Virus record (IMG/VR): IMGVR_UViG_3300035156_000227
Location: 1 to 44,937 of that record
Direction: 5' to 3' (one strand)
DNA from: a virus
Length of the DNA stretch: 44,937 bases
Position 1 is the first letter of the stretch, and the number at the start of each line of letters is the position of its first letter. The position numbers and the translations under genes are program-made. Of this stretch, positions 1-6,781 are shown piece after piece. The notes beneath the pieces are model-generated. The model saw nothing but the letters and a program-made list of their open reading frames with translations, did not search any database and was not told the origin of the DNA.

Positions 1-73
1 GGCCGTTTTGAGCTAAGCAATCTTGCAACTTCGACCCCGTCGGCACACGCCTGTGCTAGAATCCTGCCGCGCT
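1..73 (+). promoter_or_regulatory. Host flank with tRNA-Leu promoter region
   Basis: Chromosomal sequence upstream of the interrupted tRNA-Leu gene. A TAGAAT at 57-62 sits at the right distance to be a -10 box for the tRNA starting at 74; no convincing -35 box is seen. No protein gene is visible in this short flank. Confidence 0.4.
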
Positions 74-112
74 GCCCCGATGGTGAAACTGGTAGACACC
101 CGGGACTTAAAA
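74..112 (+). tRNA. 5' half of host tRNA-Leu(UAA), cut by the prophage
   Basis: Reads as acceptor strand GCCCCGA, D-arm, anticodon stem CGGGA and loop CTTAAAA, then stops being tRNA at 113. The 3' half lies at 44811-44868. Joining the halves through the shared GGACTTAAAA gives a complete tRNA-Leu with anticodon UAA, a CGGGA/TCCCG anticodon stem, a long variable arm, a GCCCCGA/TCGGGGC acceptor stem and an encoded CCA. The sequence after 112 does not supply a 3' half, so the gene is disrupted in the lysogen. Confidence 0.92.
103..112 (+). other. attL core (GGACTTAAAA)
   Basis: Ten bases identical to 44811-44820. Flanking bases differ on both sides, so the core is exactly 10 bp. It covers the 3' part of the anticodon stem and the whole anticodon loop, the sub-location used by one group of tyrosine integrases. 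Here the identity is too short to restore the gene. Confidence 0.9.
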
Positions 113-218
113 GACTCAGACTATAGCCCGCCTTCGTTTTTTCCAAAGCCCTGAAACCCGCATGGATACTGAGTCTCAGGAGATTCCGTTACTTCACTGG
201 TAGAGTTAGTGTAAAGTC

Positions 219-239
219 CATGTGCAAAGTTTGCACACG
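219..239 (+). repeat. Inverted pair of integrase arm-type sites
   Basis: TTTGCACATG on the minus strand (219-228) and TTTGCACACG on the plus strand (230-239) face each other across one base. The same 10-mer recurs near the other end of the element. The pair lies just upstream of a TATACT (243-248), the likely -10 of the integrase gene, so Int binding here could also repress int. The arm-site role is inferred from repetition at both ends. Confidence 0.6.
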
Positions 240-282
240 CGTTATACTAGCTAAATCAACGAAAAATCAGGAAATTTTCCTT

Positions 283-1635
283 ATGGCAACAGTCAGCGAG
301 CTCCCTTCCGGTAAGTTCCGGGTGCAGATTCGGCGGAAAGGTTTGGCTAACCTTGACAAGCTCTTTGACACCCGGGAAGAAGCAAAAAGCTGGGGTATCG
401 CTCGGGAAGCTGAGCTCGTGTCAGCGCGGAGCCAGTCGGTAGCCCGACCTAACGCCGGCGTGACCTTCCGCGCCGCGGTTGAGCGCTACCTGGCAGGTCC
501 AAAATTCAAAGACAAAGCGGCAGGCACGCAGGCCCGGGAACGCAGCGCCTCGGTGCGGCCGCTCGAGTACTTTGGGGAGTACGCTCTCTCGGTCATCGAC
601 GGCGCGATGGTGCAGGACTATATAGATATGCGTTGCGGCGAGAGGGTGAAGCACAAAAACGGCAAGCGACTGGACAAAGTCGTGTCGGCGAACACCGTTC
701 GGCTCGAGAAAGCGTTCCTGTCGGCCGTCTTCAAGTTCTCTAAGCGCAGGAACCTGCTGCAGTCGAACATCATGCGCGACTCGTTCGAGCTTCCGACATG
801 CCACCCGAAGGAAGGCCGCATTACGCTTGAGCAGCAGATGGCGGCCTACAACTGCGCACTGGAGATGAGCGTTGCGAAAAACGCGAACCCTAGCTTGCTG
901 CCGTGGGTCTACTGCGTTTTTGAGACAGGCACCCGACCAGGCGAAGCCGCCAAGATTGAGCTTGCCTGGGTTAACCTGAAAGAACGCAAAGTCTCCATCC
1001 CGCGCATCGGTCAGAAAAAGCGCACGGCTCGCGTCGTGCTGCTCGGTGAGGACTTAGCTGAGATGCTACAAGAGTGCGTGAAGCGTGCCGAAGAGGCCGG
1101 GTCTAAGTTTTTGTTCTTCTCCCGCAAGAACGAGCCGCTCGAAAAAGACTCGAAGGGTAAGCCAATCCGTAGGCGCCGTGATGAGGACGAGATAGCAAGC
1201 CGCCCCTGCGTGCCGTTCTCGTACTACAACGCCTGGCGTAACCTGACAAAGGCCGCGGGAATACCGAAAGGGATTAATCCTCACCTTGTACGTCACGAAT
1301 TTATCTGTCGCCTGTTCGAGGAAACGGACCTGAACGACAGCCAGATTGCGATGCTGGTTGGGGACGTGAATGTGTTATCGCTTGAGCCGTACAAACACCT
1401 GCGTGCGGAACGTCTGCGCGACCGACAGGACGAGCACCTGGACAAGACCCGTGCTGCCCTAGCGGAGCTGCAGGACATGCGCCAGCGCCGGATGGATGCG
1501 CATTTGCGCGCGGTGCGTGAGCGTGCTCAAGCTGAGCAAGATGAGGTAGGAGACACTTCGACCCCGATGGAGCGCATCCATGCCAGGCGGCTTGCTGAGG
1601 GGTTGATTGTGAAAGTCGCCTCGACTGAGAAGTAA
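283..1635 (+). CDS. int: Tyrosine recombinase (phage integrase)
   Basis: A 450-residue site-specific recombinase that would integrate and excise the phage at tRNA-Leu(UAA). The catalytic residues are visible: Arg218 in TGTRPGE, a probable Lys246, His334 and Arg337 in HLVRH, and nucleophile Tyr370 in EPYKH. The second His/Trp position appears to be Asp361. The N-terminal 60 residues look like an arm-binding domain and residues 60-160 like a SAM-like core-binding domain. The charged tail after 380 is longer than in most relatives. The start at 283 is chosen because AGGAA lies 9 bp upstream; the in-frame ATG at 220 falls inside arm-site repeats and upstream of the likely promoter. The gene ends 3 bp from the 3' end of the convergent phage tRNA-Leu. 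Confidence 0.93.
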   Translation: MATVSELPSGKFRVQIRRKGLANLDKLFDTREEAKSWGIAREAELVSARSQSVARPNAGVTFRAAVERYLAGPKFKDKAAGTQARERSASVRPLEYFGEYALSVIDGAMVQDYIDMRCGERVKHKNGKRLDKVVSANTVRLEKAFLSAVFKFSKRRNLLQSNIMRDSFELPTCHPKEGRITLEQQMAAYNCALEMSVAKNANPSLLPWVYCVFETGTRPGEAAKIELAWVNLKERKVSIPRIGQKKRTARVVLLGEDLAEMLQECVKRAEEAGSKFLFFSRKNEPLEKDSKGKPIRRRRDEDEIASRPCVPFSYYNAWRNLTKAAGIPKGINPHLVRHEFICRLFEETDLNDSQIAMLVGDVNVLSLEPYKHLRAERLRDRQDEHLDKTRAALAELQDMRQRRMDAHLRAVRERAQAEQDEVGDTSTPMERIHARRLAEGLIVKVASTEK

Positions 1636-1638
1636 TCG

Positions 1639-1723
1639 TGGTGCGGGCAGCCGGAATCGAACCGGCACGCCTCACGGCGGCAGATTTTAAGTCTGATGCG
1701 TCTACCAATTTCGCCATGCCCGC
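1639..1723 (-). tRNA. Phage tRNA-Leu(UAA), likely replacement for the split host gene
   Basis: An 85-nt tRNA on the minus strand with acceptor GCGGGCA/TGCCCGC, anticodon loop CTTAAAA (anticodon UAA), a long class II variable arm, T-arm GCCGG-TTCGATT-CCGGC and encoded CCA. One mismatch lies at the base of the anticodon stem (U opposite C). The acceptor stem and variable arm differ from the host gene, so it is not a copy made by integration. It has the same isotype and anticodon as the host gene destroyed by integration, which suggests compensation (inference). A TACAAT at 1739-1734 on the minus strand is a likely -10. Confidence 0.93.
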
Positions 1724-1733
1724 GCCGGCGGGG

Positions 1734-1739
1734 ATTGTA
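1734..1739 (-). promoter_or_regulatory. Probable -10 box of phage tRNA-Leu
   Basis: TACAAT read on the minus strand, 10 bp before the mature 5' end of the tRNA. The -35 region is weak. This gives the tRNA its own transcription from the lysogen, independent of int. Confidence 0.45.
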
Positions 1740-2100
1740 CTACGTGCGGCAGCTGGAGTGTTAGTAGCTGAGCATTAGTCGAGCGCCCAAGCCCCCCAAT
1801 CTTGGCCAACCGGGGTTAACTGCAGTTGGCCAGGTTGCGCGGGTCAGGCACTGCTTCGCCCGGACCACTCTTACATAAAACCACTGCCTCGACACTCCTG
1901 CCGGCGCCCTGGTTCTCTCGAACTACTCCTACTCAATAGTGCTGCGCTCTGCCCCGACGCGGAGGGGACCCTTCGGGGAGGCGGAGCCTCATCGTGACGA
2001 GCCCGAAAAGCGGAGCTGGCCGCCAAAAAGCGCCGACGCGGATTAAGAACGGATTACGGCGACTGGAGAGCCACTGTCCATGCGGGTTTCGAGAGGTTGC
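1740..2100. other. Non-coding stretch between tRNA-Leu and rep, with nested palindromes
   Basis: No convincing gene is seen. TGGCCAAC (1803-1810) and GTTGGCCA (1825-1832) form a perfect 8-bp inverted repeat, and AACTGCAGTT (1817-1826) is a palindrome overlapping its right arm. These could be operator or origin elements. Short open frames on both strands lack good ribosome sites and are not called. Confidence 0.4.
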
Positions 2101-2219
2101 GGTGGGCCGCCGACGGAGAAAGGTGGGCCGGGAACGGATGGGAGGGCCCCTTGATTTGTGGGGTAAGCGTCGAAAAAGGTGGGCCGTCGACGGATGACAA
2201 TTTGGTGGGCCAGCGACGG
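2101..2219 (+). repeat. Four iteron-like direct repeats upstream of rep
   Basis: Copies of GGTGGGCCNNCGACGG start at 2101, 2178 and 2204, with a variant (GGTGGGCCGGGAACGG) at 2122. All are on the same strand and end about 65 bp before the TrfA-like initiator gene, followed by an AT-richer stretch. TrfA-family proteins bind clustered direct repeats at their origins, so these are candidate iterons. Spacing (21, 56, 26) is irregular, which weakens the case. They could instead be operators controlling rep. Confidence 0.55.
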
Positions 2220-2262
2220 ATAGAACGCTTTTTTGAGCGATATAACTTTTTCTCGCTAGACA
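2219..2262 (+). promoter_or_regulatory. Candidate rep promoter, GATAGAACGC class
   Basis: GATAGAACGC followed by six T, then a TATAAC (2241-2246) and a TAGACA (2257-2262), either of which could be the -10. The GATAGAACGC-T6 block recurs at 14433, and related copies lie at 12889 and, inverted, at 11890. No consensus -35 is seen. The distance from the block to TAGACA is 38 bp, the same as in the TTGCGCG cassettes. Confidence 0.45.
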
Positions 2263-2285
2263 ACTCACACACACAAGGAGTTGTC

Positions 2286-3200
2286 ATGAACCGCAAATCA
2301 AATTTCACCGACGCAGAACGCGTTGCCGCCCTTAGCACCTACGATGGGGACGAGCGCACCGCCCCGGCCGCGTGGGACCTGGACGATACCGTCTATGCGC
2401 CTGACATGCACAAAACGACGTACGCCATGAATCCGGCCATTCTGTGCTGCGCGCTGTTCGGCGTCGGCAAAGGCACGGCAGTTATCGGCGCCGACGGAAA
2501 GAAGAAGCACATTCGCGAGTACATCAAGCGCACCTTCGCGACAACAAACGGTGCAAGCATTGAGTATCGCGGCGACGAGCTGTGCCAGGACGACCTGACC
2601 GTCCTTCTCGGCCTGCTGAACCAGCACGCCGGCTTTGCTACCAGCCTCGCCCTCGAGTTTTCCCCGTACACTTTCTGCTCCCAAATCGGCTGGTCTGACA
2701 GCGACTACAACGTTACTCGCCTGCAAGAGTGCCTGCTGCGCCTGCGCGGAGCCCTACTCATTGTGCGGACCGCCAAGAAGGAAGGCGATGCCGCAGAAAG
2801 CAAGCTGGCGCGCGCAATCGGCACCGGCTGGACGCTACAATTTTTGGCTCACTTCGCGTGGGAAGGCCTCTCGCGCTGGTCCGTGCAGCTTGACCCGCGC
2901 ATCAGCCTGCTGTTCCCTGACGGCTTCAAGCCAACGTACCTCATCGCCGCGAAGCGTAAGGCTCTCACTGAAGGGCTCCAGACCTGGCTGTACGGGTATG
3001 TCGAAGCCAACACGTGCACCTATGCAGTGCCCCTCGAGACCCTGCAAAAAGCCTGCGGCTCCACTGCTCCGGCGAAGGAGTTTGCCCGCCAGGTGCGCGA
3101 AGCTTTGCCAAAGTTGGCAGCAGTCGGCGCCGTCCGCCTAACGTCGAACGTCAAGAACGGCAAGGTAGCGATTTTCAAGGTCTCGTCCGCCCGCGCTTAA
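2286..3200 (+). CDS. TrfA-like replication initiator protein
   Basis: A 304-residue protein resembling the C-terminal two thirds of the plasmid RK2 initiator TrfA. Shared features in order are an inhibitor/charged N-terminus, FSPYTFCSQIGWS (RK2 has a similar FTFYELCQDLGWS), RLQECLLRLRGAL, then DPRISLLF, RKALTEGLQTWLYGY, YAVPLETLQKACGS and a final REALPKLAAVGAV. Such proteins have two winged-helix domains, bind iterons, open the origin and load host helicase. It lacks the long variable N-terminus of RK2 TrfA. The start at 2286 has AAGGAG upstream. Four direct repeats lie directly upstream. This suggests theta-type replication from a plasmid-like origin, either during lytic growth or as an episome (inference). 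Confidence 0.8.
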   Translation: MNRKSNFTDAERVAALSTYDGDERTAPAAWDLDDTVYAPDMHKTTYAMNPAILCCALFGVGKGTAVIGADGKKKHIREYIKRTFATTNGASIEYRGDELCQDDLTVLLGLLNQHAGFATSLALEFSPYTFCSQIGWSDSDYNVTRLQECLLRLRGALLIVRTAKKEGDAAESKLARAIGTGWTLQFLAHFAWEGLSRWSVQLDPRISLLFPDGFKPTYLIAAKRKALTEGLQTWLYGYVEANTCTYAVPLETLQKACGSTAPAKEFARQVREALPKLAAVGAVRLTSNVKNGKVAIFKVSSARA

Positions 3201-3217
3201 CCCGGCCCCTGGTAATG

Positions 3218-3244
3218 AAGGCTCCTTTCGAGGGGCCTTTTTTT
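3218..3244 (+). terminator. Terminator after rep
   Basis: AAGGCTCC/GGGGCCTT stem with a short loop, followed by a run of T. A TTGCGCG cassette begins six bases later. Confidence 0.8.
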
Positions 3245-3249
3245 CATTG

Positions 3250-3293
3250 TTGCGCGTCCTTGCGCGTGGTTTTCGTCGGTCGCTCCCTATACG
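3250..3293 (+). promoter_or_regulatory. TTGCGCG promoter cassette A
   Basis: Tandem TTGCGCGTCC / TTGCGCGTGG (period 10), then TTTTCGTC and a -10-like TATACG at 3288-3293, 38 bp from the first T of the box. The -35 position lies inside the repeat and is not TTGACA-like, pointing to an activator- or repressor-bound promoter. A GAGC-loop-GCTC hairpin (3298-3310) would sit at the mRNA 5' end. Drives the terminase paralogue. Confidence 0.65.
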
Positions 3294-3337
3294 ACTCGAG
3301 CACTTAGCTCGCACACACAACAACAAGGGAGCCCTAC

Positions 3338-4510
3338 ATGAACGCACCAGCAGCAAACACCGCAACCTTCGTCAAAACCCTAACAAAGGTCGACAACGCA
3401 AGGCTATATCGCCTGACCCGGCCTGTTGTTATCTACGACGGCGGATTCCGAGGCACTACGGACTACGTCGTCGTTAGTAAGTGGGTCCTGCCCGCCGTAT
3501 CGTTCGCCGGCCAGCCCGTCATCCCGGCAAAGGACCACGTTTCCGTTTGGGCTTCCGACGAGGCAGGCTGCCTGTTCAACGCGTCGCCCCTTGCTCGACT
3601 GACTGGCTCCGAACACACTCACGAGGACGCGCTGGCAGCAATCGGCTATGCCACTGTTGTCGAATCTTGGGACACGTCCACTGACGGTACGTCCGTCGCC
3701 CGTTTTGAGGTGCGTGACGGCGTTCTTCATGTCCTCGGCTTCGACTACACGCCGCCTGCCCCCCTGCCGCAGCCTAGCTTCATGGCGTACTGCCAAGCCA
3801 TTTACCCTGACCGCGACTGGCCGCAACACTTCGAGATATGCTCCGAAGCTGTCGAAGCGATGCTCGCAGGGGAGTCGACCCGCGTGCAGACCAATGCACC
3901 GCCGCAGCATGGGACCACGACGTTGGCGCTGCTGAGCCTTGCTTACGCAATCGGCTGTAACCCAAGCAACCGGTACCTTTATGCGACATACAGTCAGGGG
4001 CTGGCTGAGACCCTGCGCGACCTGGTCATCCGTATTCTAACTAGCCGGGCGCACCAAGACCTGTTTCCTTCTACGGCCCTTGTCCACATCTCGGCGAACG
4101 AACTAATGACGAACAAAGGTGGGCACATCGTCTTTGCGAATCCCGGCTTCGGTGGCACTGGCTGTTCTTTCGACGGAGTCGTCATTGACGACCCGTTCAG
4201 CGATTTAGACCAGCGCCTGGATGAGGACACCCTCGCCGGGTTCGACTCATTCTTTGGCGGCGCAGTGCTCCCGCACATCACACCCGCGACTTGGGTACAC
4301 CTGCTGAACGCCCGCCTCGGCTCAGACTGGAAGTATGCAAATGGAGAGTGGGAGTGCTTAGACTTTCCGGCGCTGTCCGGGGAAGAGCTGGCACTGTGGC
4401 CTGAGCACCAAAATCGTAAGCTGCTGCGTGCAACAAGGGACGCTATACCTCCGTACTTCTGGGAGCTGTACTTCCAGCAGAACGTCGACGGCTTCAAACA
4501 GTATATGTGA
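3338..4510 (+). CDS. Terminase ATPase-domain paralogue, Walker A lysine lost, no nuclease
   Basis: 390 residues. From about 147 to the end it aligns collinearly with the ATPase half of this phage's own large terminase (20371-21861): PPQHGTTT (188-195) versus PPQHGKTR, ATYSQ versus ATYAQ, GFGGTG versus AGGTG, VVIDD (281-285) versus IILDD, WVHLLNARL versus WIHIINTRW, and LALWPE versus EALWPE. It stops at QQNVDG, where the terminase has QQRPVP just before its nuclease domain. The Walker A lysine is threonine (T193), while the Walker B acidic pair is kept. The first ~145 residues are a domain I do not recognise. It is transcribed alone from its own cassette, far from the packaging genes. Roles could include regulating packaging, inhibiting another phage's terminase, or ATP-independent DNA binding (all inference). 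RBS GGGAG precedes the start. Confidence 0.8.
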   Translation: MNAPAANTATFVKTLTKVDNARLYRLTRPVVIYDGGFRGTTDYVVVSKWVLPAVSFAGQPVIPAKDHVSVWASDEAGCLFNASPLARLTGSEHTHEDALAAIGYATVVESWDTSTDGTSVARFEVRDGVLHVLGFDYTPPAPLPQPSFMAYCQAIYPDRDWPQHFEICSEAVEAMLAGESTRVQTNAPPQHGTTTLALLSLAYAIGCNPSNRYLYATYSQGLAETLRDLVIRILTSRAHQDLFPSTALVHISANELMTNKGGHIVFANPGFGGTGCSFDGVVIDDPFSDLDQRLDEDTLAGFDSFFGGAVLPHITPATWVHLLNARLGSDWKYANGEWECLDFPALSGEELALWPEHQNRKLLRATRDAIPPYFWELYFQQNVDGFKQYM

Positions 4511-4513
4511 GCT

Positions 4514-4533
4514 AAGCCCCTTCGGGGGCTTTT
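4514..4533 (+). terminator. Terminator after the terminase paralogue
   Basis: AAGCCCC-TTCG-GGGGCTTTT hairpin with T tract. The next promoter cassette begins 8 bases later. Confidence 0.85.
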
Positions 4534-4541
4534 CCTTTTTG

Positions 4542-4585
4542 TTGCGCGTCCCTGCGCGTGGTTTTCGTCTTCCTGTGCCTACACC
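4542..4585 (+). promoter_or_regulatory. TTGCGCG promoter cassette B
   Basis: TTGCGCGTCC / CTGCGCGTGG then TTTTCGTC; -10-like TACACC at 4580-4585, again 38 bp from the box start. Drives the three-gene unit 4623-5603. Confidence 0.6.
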
Positions 4586-4622
4586 AAGCATACCGACAAC
4601 AACAAAAAAACGGATGCTCCCA

Positions 4623-5051
4623 ATGAACACTGCACTCAAAGACTTTTTCGCCGCCGTAGCGCGTGCGCGGGCTAGTCCCCCGCCTGTCTGGCCGACCGGT
4701 GCGAAGCTGGCGCAGCTGGTCGAGCTGGCCGCCCGGTTCTGGTTCACCTGGACTGAGAACGCTGACGGCACCCGGACAATCGCCGGCCCGACCATCGCGA
4801 CGCCTATCACCCTGGACGAGCGGACCGCAACTATCCGCCTGCTGAACGAGGTGTGCTCCGCAATGCTGGCGGAGGACTGCACGAACTTGATTTACAAGCT
4901 CGAGCAGCCGCTGTACGCCCCGTTCGTCGCTCCGCGCCGTTTCATCCAGCGCCGTATCACCGTATTCCGTGCAGCACACCGGGACTACGAAGCAGTTTTC
5001 AAAGCACTCACACAACAAAAAGACGAAGGAGACTCAAATGTTCATTCCTAA
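4623..5051 (+). CDS. Hypothetical early protein
   Basis: 142 residues, not recognised. The N-terminal half has a proline patch (SPPPVWPTG) and an aromatic stretch (ARFWFTWTENADG). The C-terminal half is helical and basic (RRFIQRRITVFRAAHRDYE). No signal peptide or membrane segment is seen. The start at 4623 follows a weak CGGA site, like the other cassette-driven genes. Its end overlaps the next gene by 14 bp, so the two are translationally coupled. First gene of a three-gene unit between a promoter cassette and a terminator. Confidence 0.7.
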   Translation: MNTALKDFFAAVARARASPPPVWPTGAKLAQLVELAARFWFTWTENADGTRTIAGPTIATPITLDERTATIRLLNEVCSAMLAEDCTNLIYKLEQPLYAPFVAPRRFIQRRITVFRAAHRDYEAVFKALTQQKDEGDSNVHS

Positions 5052-5430
5052 CGGTAGCGCCCCGGAAAACCATCTGGACTTGATTCAACGCTCGGCCCGC
5101 CGCATTCACCAGCTCGCCCTGGCCAACCCAACCCGGGGTTACCTGGCAGGCTCCTCATTCGAGCGTGCTTGCTCAGACAGCAAGCCGGCCGCGGTGATGT
5201 ACGACATTCTGTTCGGCGACGAGCTGAGCGGATACAAAGCGGCAGGTCTGACGGATGCAGAGGCGAAGACTGCTTGGACCTTGGTGCGCGCTTCAGGGGT
5301 CGACCAGCACATGCGTATCAGCGCGGTCGGCCAGGTGGCGCTGCGTGACGCGGTGGTCGAGTCGGCACGGCACATCGTGCACATCCTCAAGGACCAGGAC
5401 GCACTGGAGCTGGCGCTGGAGGCCGTATGA
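5038..5430 (+). CDS. Hypothetical early protein
   Basis: 130 residues, mostly helical, no recognised motif. GAAGGAG lies upstream of the ATG, inside the end of the preceding gene. The stop overlaps the start of the next small gene (ATGA). The region LTDAEAKTAWTLVRASG looks like an ordinary amphipathic helix pair. Nothing points to an enzymatic role; likely a small host-takeover or regulatory protein, by position only. Confidence 0.7.
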   Translation: MFIPNGSAPENHLDLIQRSARRIHQLALANPTRGYLAGSSFERACSDSKPAAVMYDILFGDELSGYKAAGLTDAEAKTAWTLVRASGVDQHMRISAVGQVALRDAVVESARHIVHILKDQDALELALEAV

Positions 5431-5603
5431 ACTACTTCGACGAGCAAGACAGGTACTTCGCGATGGACGAGCTGAACCGGCTGATGCATGCAGACACCGA
5501 GGTGCATACCGATGACGACCTAGGGTGGCCAGAGGGAGTTGTGGCAGCTCTCGAGGAGCATGCGTTCCCTGACCGGCCCGAAGGCAGCTTTGCCGATATT
5601 TAA
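5427..5603 (+). CDS. Small acidic protein (58 aa)
   Basis: Starts in an ATGA overlap with the stop of the preceding gene and ends just before a strong terminator, which supports it as the third gene of the unit. The 58-residue product is strongly acidic (many Asp/Glu, few Lys/Arg) with no Cys and no hydrophobic segment. Acidic early phage proteins are often DNA mimics or inhibitors, but nothing here proves that. Confidence 0.6.
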   Translation: MNYFDEQDRYFAMDELNRLMHADTEVHTDDDLGWPEGVVAALEEHAFPDRPEGSFADI

Positions 5604-5614
5604 CTGAGTACCAA

Positions 5615-5636
5615 CCCCGCCCAGTGCGGGGTTTTT
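5615..5636 (+). terminator. Terminator after the 58-aa gene
   Basis: CCCCGC-CCAGT-GCGGGG stem-loop followed by five T; the next cassette begins 8 bases later. Confidence 0.85.
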
Positions 5637-5643
5637 CATTCTA

Positions 5644-5687
5644 TTGCGCATCTCTGCGCGTGGTTTTTGCCCGGTGGTCCCTAGACA
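5644..5687 (+). promoter_or_regulatory. TTGCGCG promoter cassette C
   Basis: TTGCGCATCT / CTGCGCGTGG then TTTTTGC; -10-like TAGACA at 5682-5687, 38 bp from box start. GAGC-AGCC-GCTC hairpin just downstream in the leader. Drives the RNA ligase. Confidence 0.6.
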
Positions 5688-5723
5688 GGTGACGAGCAGC
5701 CGCTCGCACACACGGGAGCCACA

Positions 5724-6749
5724 ATGAACGAAACCAAACCCCCGCGATTTTATCGCTTCGGGAGCATCGAACAATTCAAAAGCACGGTCAAGGCTGTACG
5801 CGACCACAGCAACTTCCACGCTACTCCTTTGCCTACTCTGACCTTTACGGGTAGTGTCAAGCTGCACGGCACCAATGCAGCAATCGTGTATCACGCCAGG
5901 AACGGCGCCATCACCTGCCAAAGCCGTGAGCGAATCATTACGCCGGAGTCGGACAACGCTGGCTTCGCGCAGTTTGCGGACGAGCACAAAGACGAACTGC
6001 GGGAGTGGCTGACGCCTCTTTCCTTTACTTTCCTTGGCGACGCAATCGCAGTTTTCGGAGAGTGGGCCGGGCCAAAGGTGCAGCCAGGCGTCGCCGTCTC
6101 TGACCTGAGCAAGAAACAGTTTTTCGTATTCGACATTAGGGTGCTCACCGGCGACGACAGCGTGAAGCTCACCCCAGCACAGATAAAGCAGATTGTTGCG
6201 GACGCAGCACTGCCTGATGTGCATAGCATCTACCAGTTCCCAACCTGGTCCGTCGCAGTCGACTTTAATCAGCCCGAGGCGGTGCAGAATCGCCTTGTGG
6301 AGCTCACAATGGCCGTCGAAGCGGAGTGCCCAGTCGCAAAGACCTTCGGCATCTCAGGCATCGGCGAAGGTATCGTCTGGCGCTGCGATGACAACCAGGG
6401 CATCCAAGGCCTGACCTTCAAGGTGAAAGGTGCGAAGCACAGCACGAGCAAGGTCCGTGTGCTGAACGAGATTGCTGCTGTCGATGTGGCGAGGCTTGAG
6501 AGCGTCAATCAGTTCCTCGACCAGGTTGTTAGTGCAAATCGACTGTCACAAGGGCTCGCAAAGCTTGAGGAGCTGGGGCTCCCGCTCGACGCAACTTCCA
6601 CGGGTGCCTATATCAAGTGGGTCGCCGGCGATGTGAAAGCCGAGGAGGCCCTCACTATCGAGGCAAGTGGCTTCGCCATTGGAGAGATTCTCTACCGCAC
6701 CAGTCAGCGCGCCAAAGCTCACTACCTGACAGTCCTTACTTCTGCCTAG
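5724..6749 (+). CDS. RNA ligase, T4 Rnl2-like
   Basis: 341 residues with the ordered motifs of ATP-dependent RNA ligases of the Rnl2 type. Motif I is VKLHGTN with nucleotidyl-acceptor Lys46, followed by a motif Ia-like SRER (67-70), GEWAGP (112-117), motif III FFVFDI (133-138), motif IV GEGIVWR (214-220) and motif V FKVKG (232-236). The enzyme is adenylated by ATP and seals 3'-OH/5'-phosphate RNA ends. The C-terminal ~100 residues are a helical accessory domain. The gene is alone between a cassette promoter and a terminator; RBS GGGAG. No polynucleotide kinase/phosphatase is seen in the window, so ends needing healing would depend on the host. A role in repairing cleaved tRNA fits the phage's tRNA genes but is inference. 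Confidence 0.88.
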   Translation: MNETKPPRFYRFGSIEQFKSTVKAVRDHSNFHATPLPTLTFTGSVKLHGTNAAIVYHARNGAITCQSRERIITPESDNAGFAQFADEHKDELREWLTPLSFTFLGDAIAVFGEWAGPKVQPGVAVSDLSKKQFFVFDIRVLTGDDSVKLTPAQIKQIVADAALPDVHSIYQFPTWSVAVDFNQPEAVQNRLVELTMAVEAECPVAKTFGISGIGEGIVWRCDDNQGIQGLTFKVKGAKHSTSKVRVLNEIAAVDVARLESVNQFLDQVVSANRLSQGLAKLEELGLPLDATSTGAYIKWVAGDVKAEEALTIEASGFAIGEILYRTSQRAKAHYLTVLTSA

Positions 6750-6753
6750 CGTC

Positions 6754-6775
6754 AAAGCCCCGTCGGGGGCTTTTT
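6754..6775 (+). terminator. Terminator after the RNA ligase
   Basis: AAAGCCCC-GTC-GGGGGCTTTTT hairpin and T tract; cassette D begins 7 bases later. Confidence 0.85.
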
Positions 6776-6781
6776 GCATTG

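Noticed and set aside
220-282. Longer integrase start at 220
   Set aside because: It would translate through the arm-site repeats and the likely -10 box of int, and has no ribosome site; the ATG at 283 has one.
2101-2219. GGTGGGCC repeats as a CRISPR array
   Set aside because: Only four short repeats with irregular spacing, one degenerate, and no cas genes. No CRISPR array is seen elsewhere in the window.
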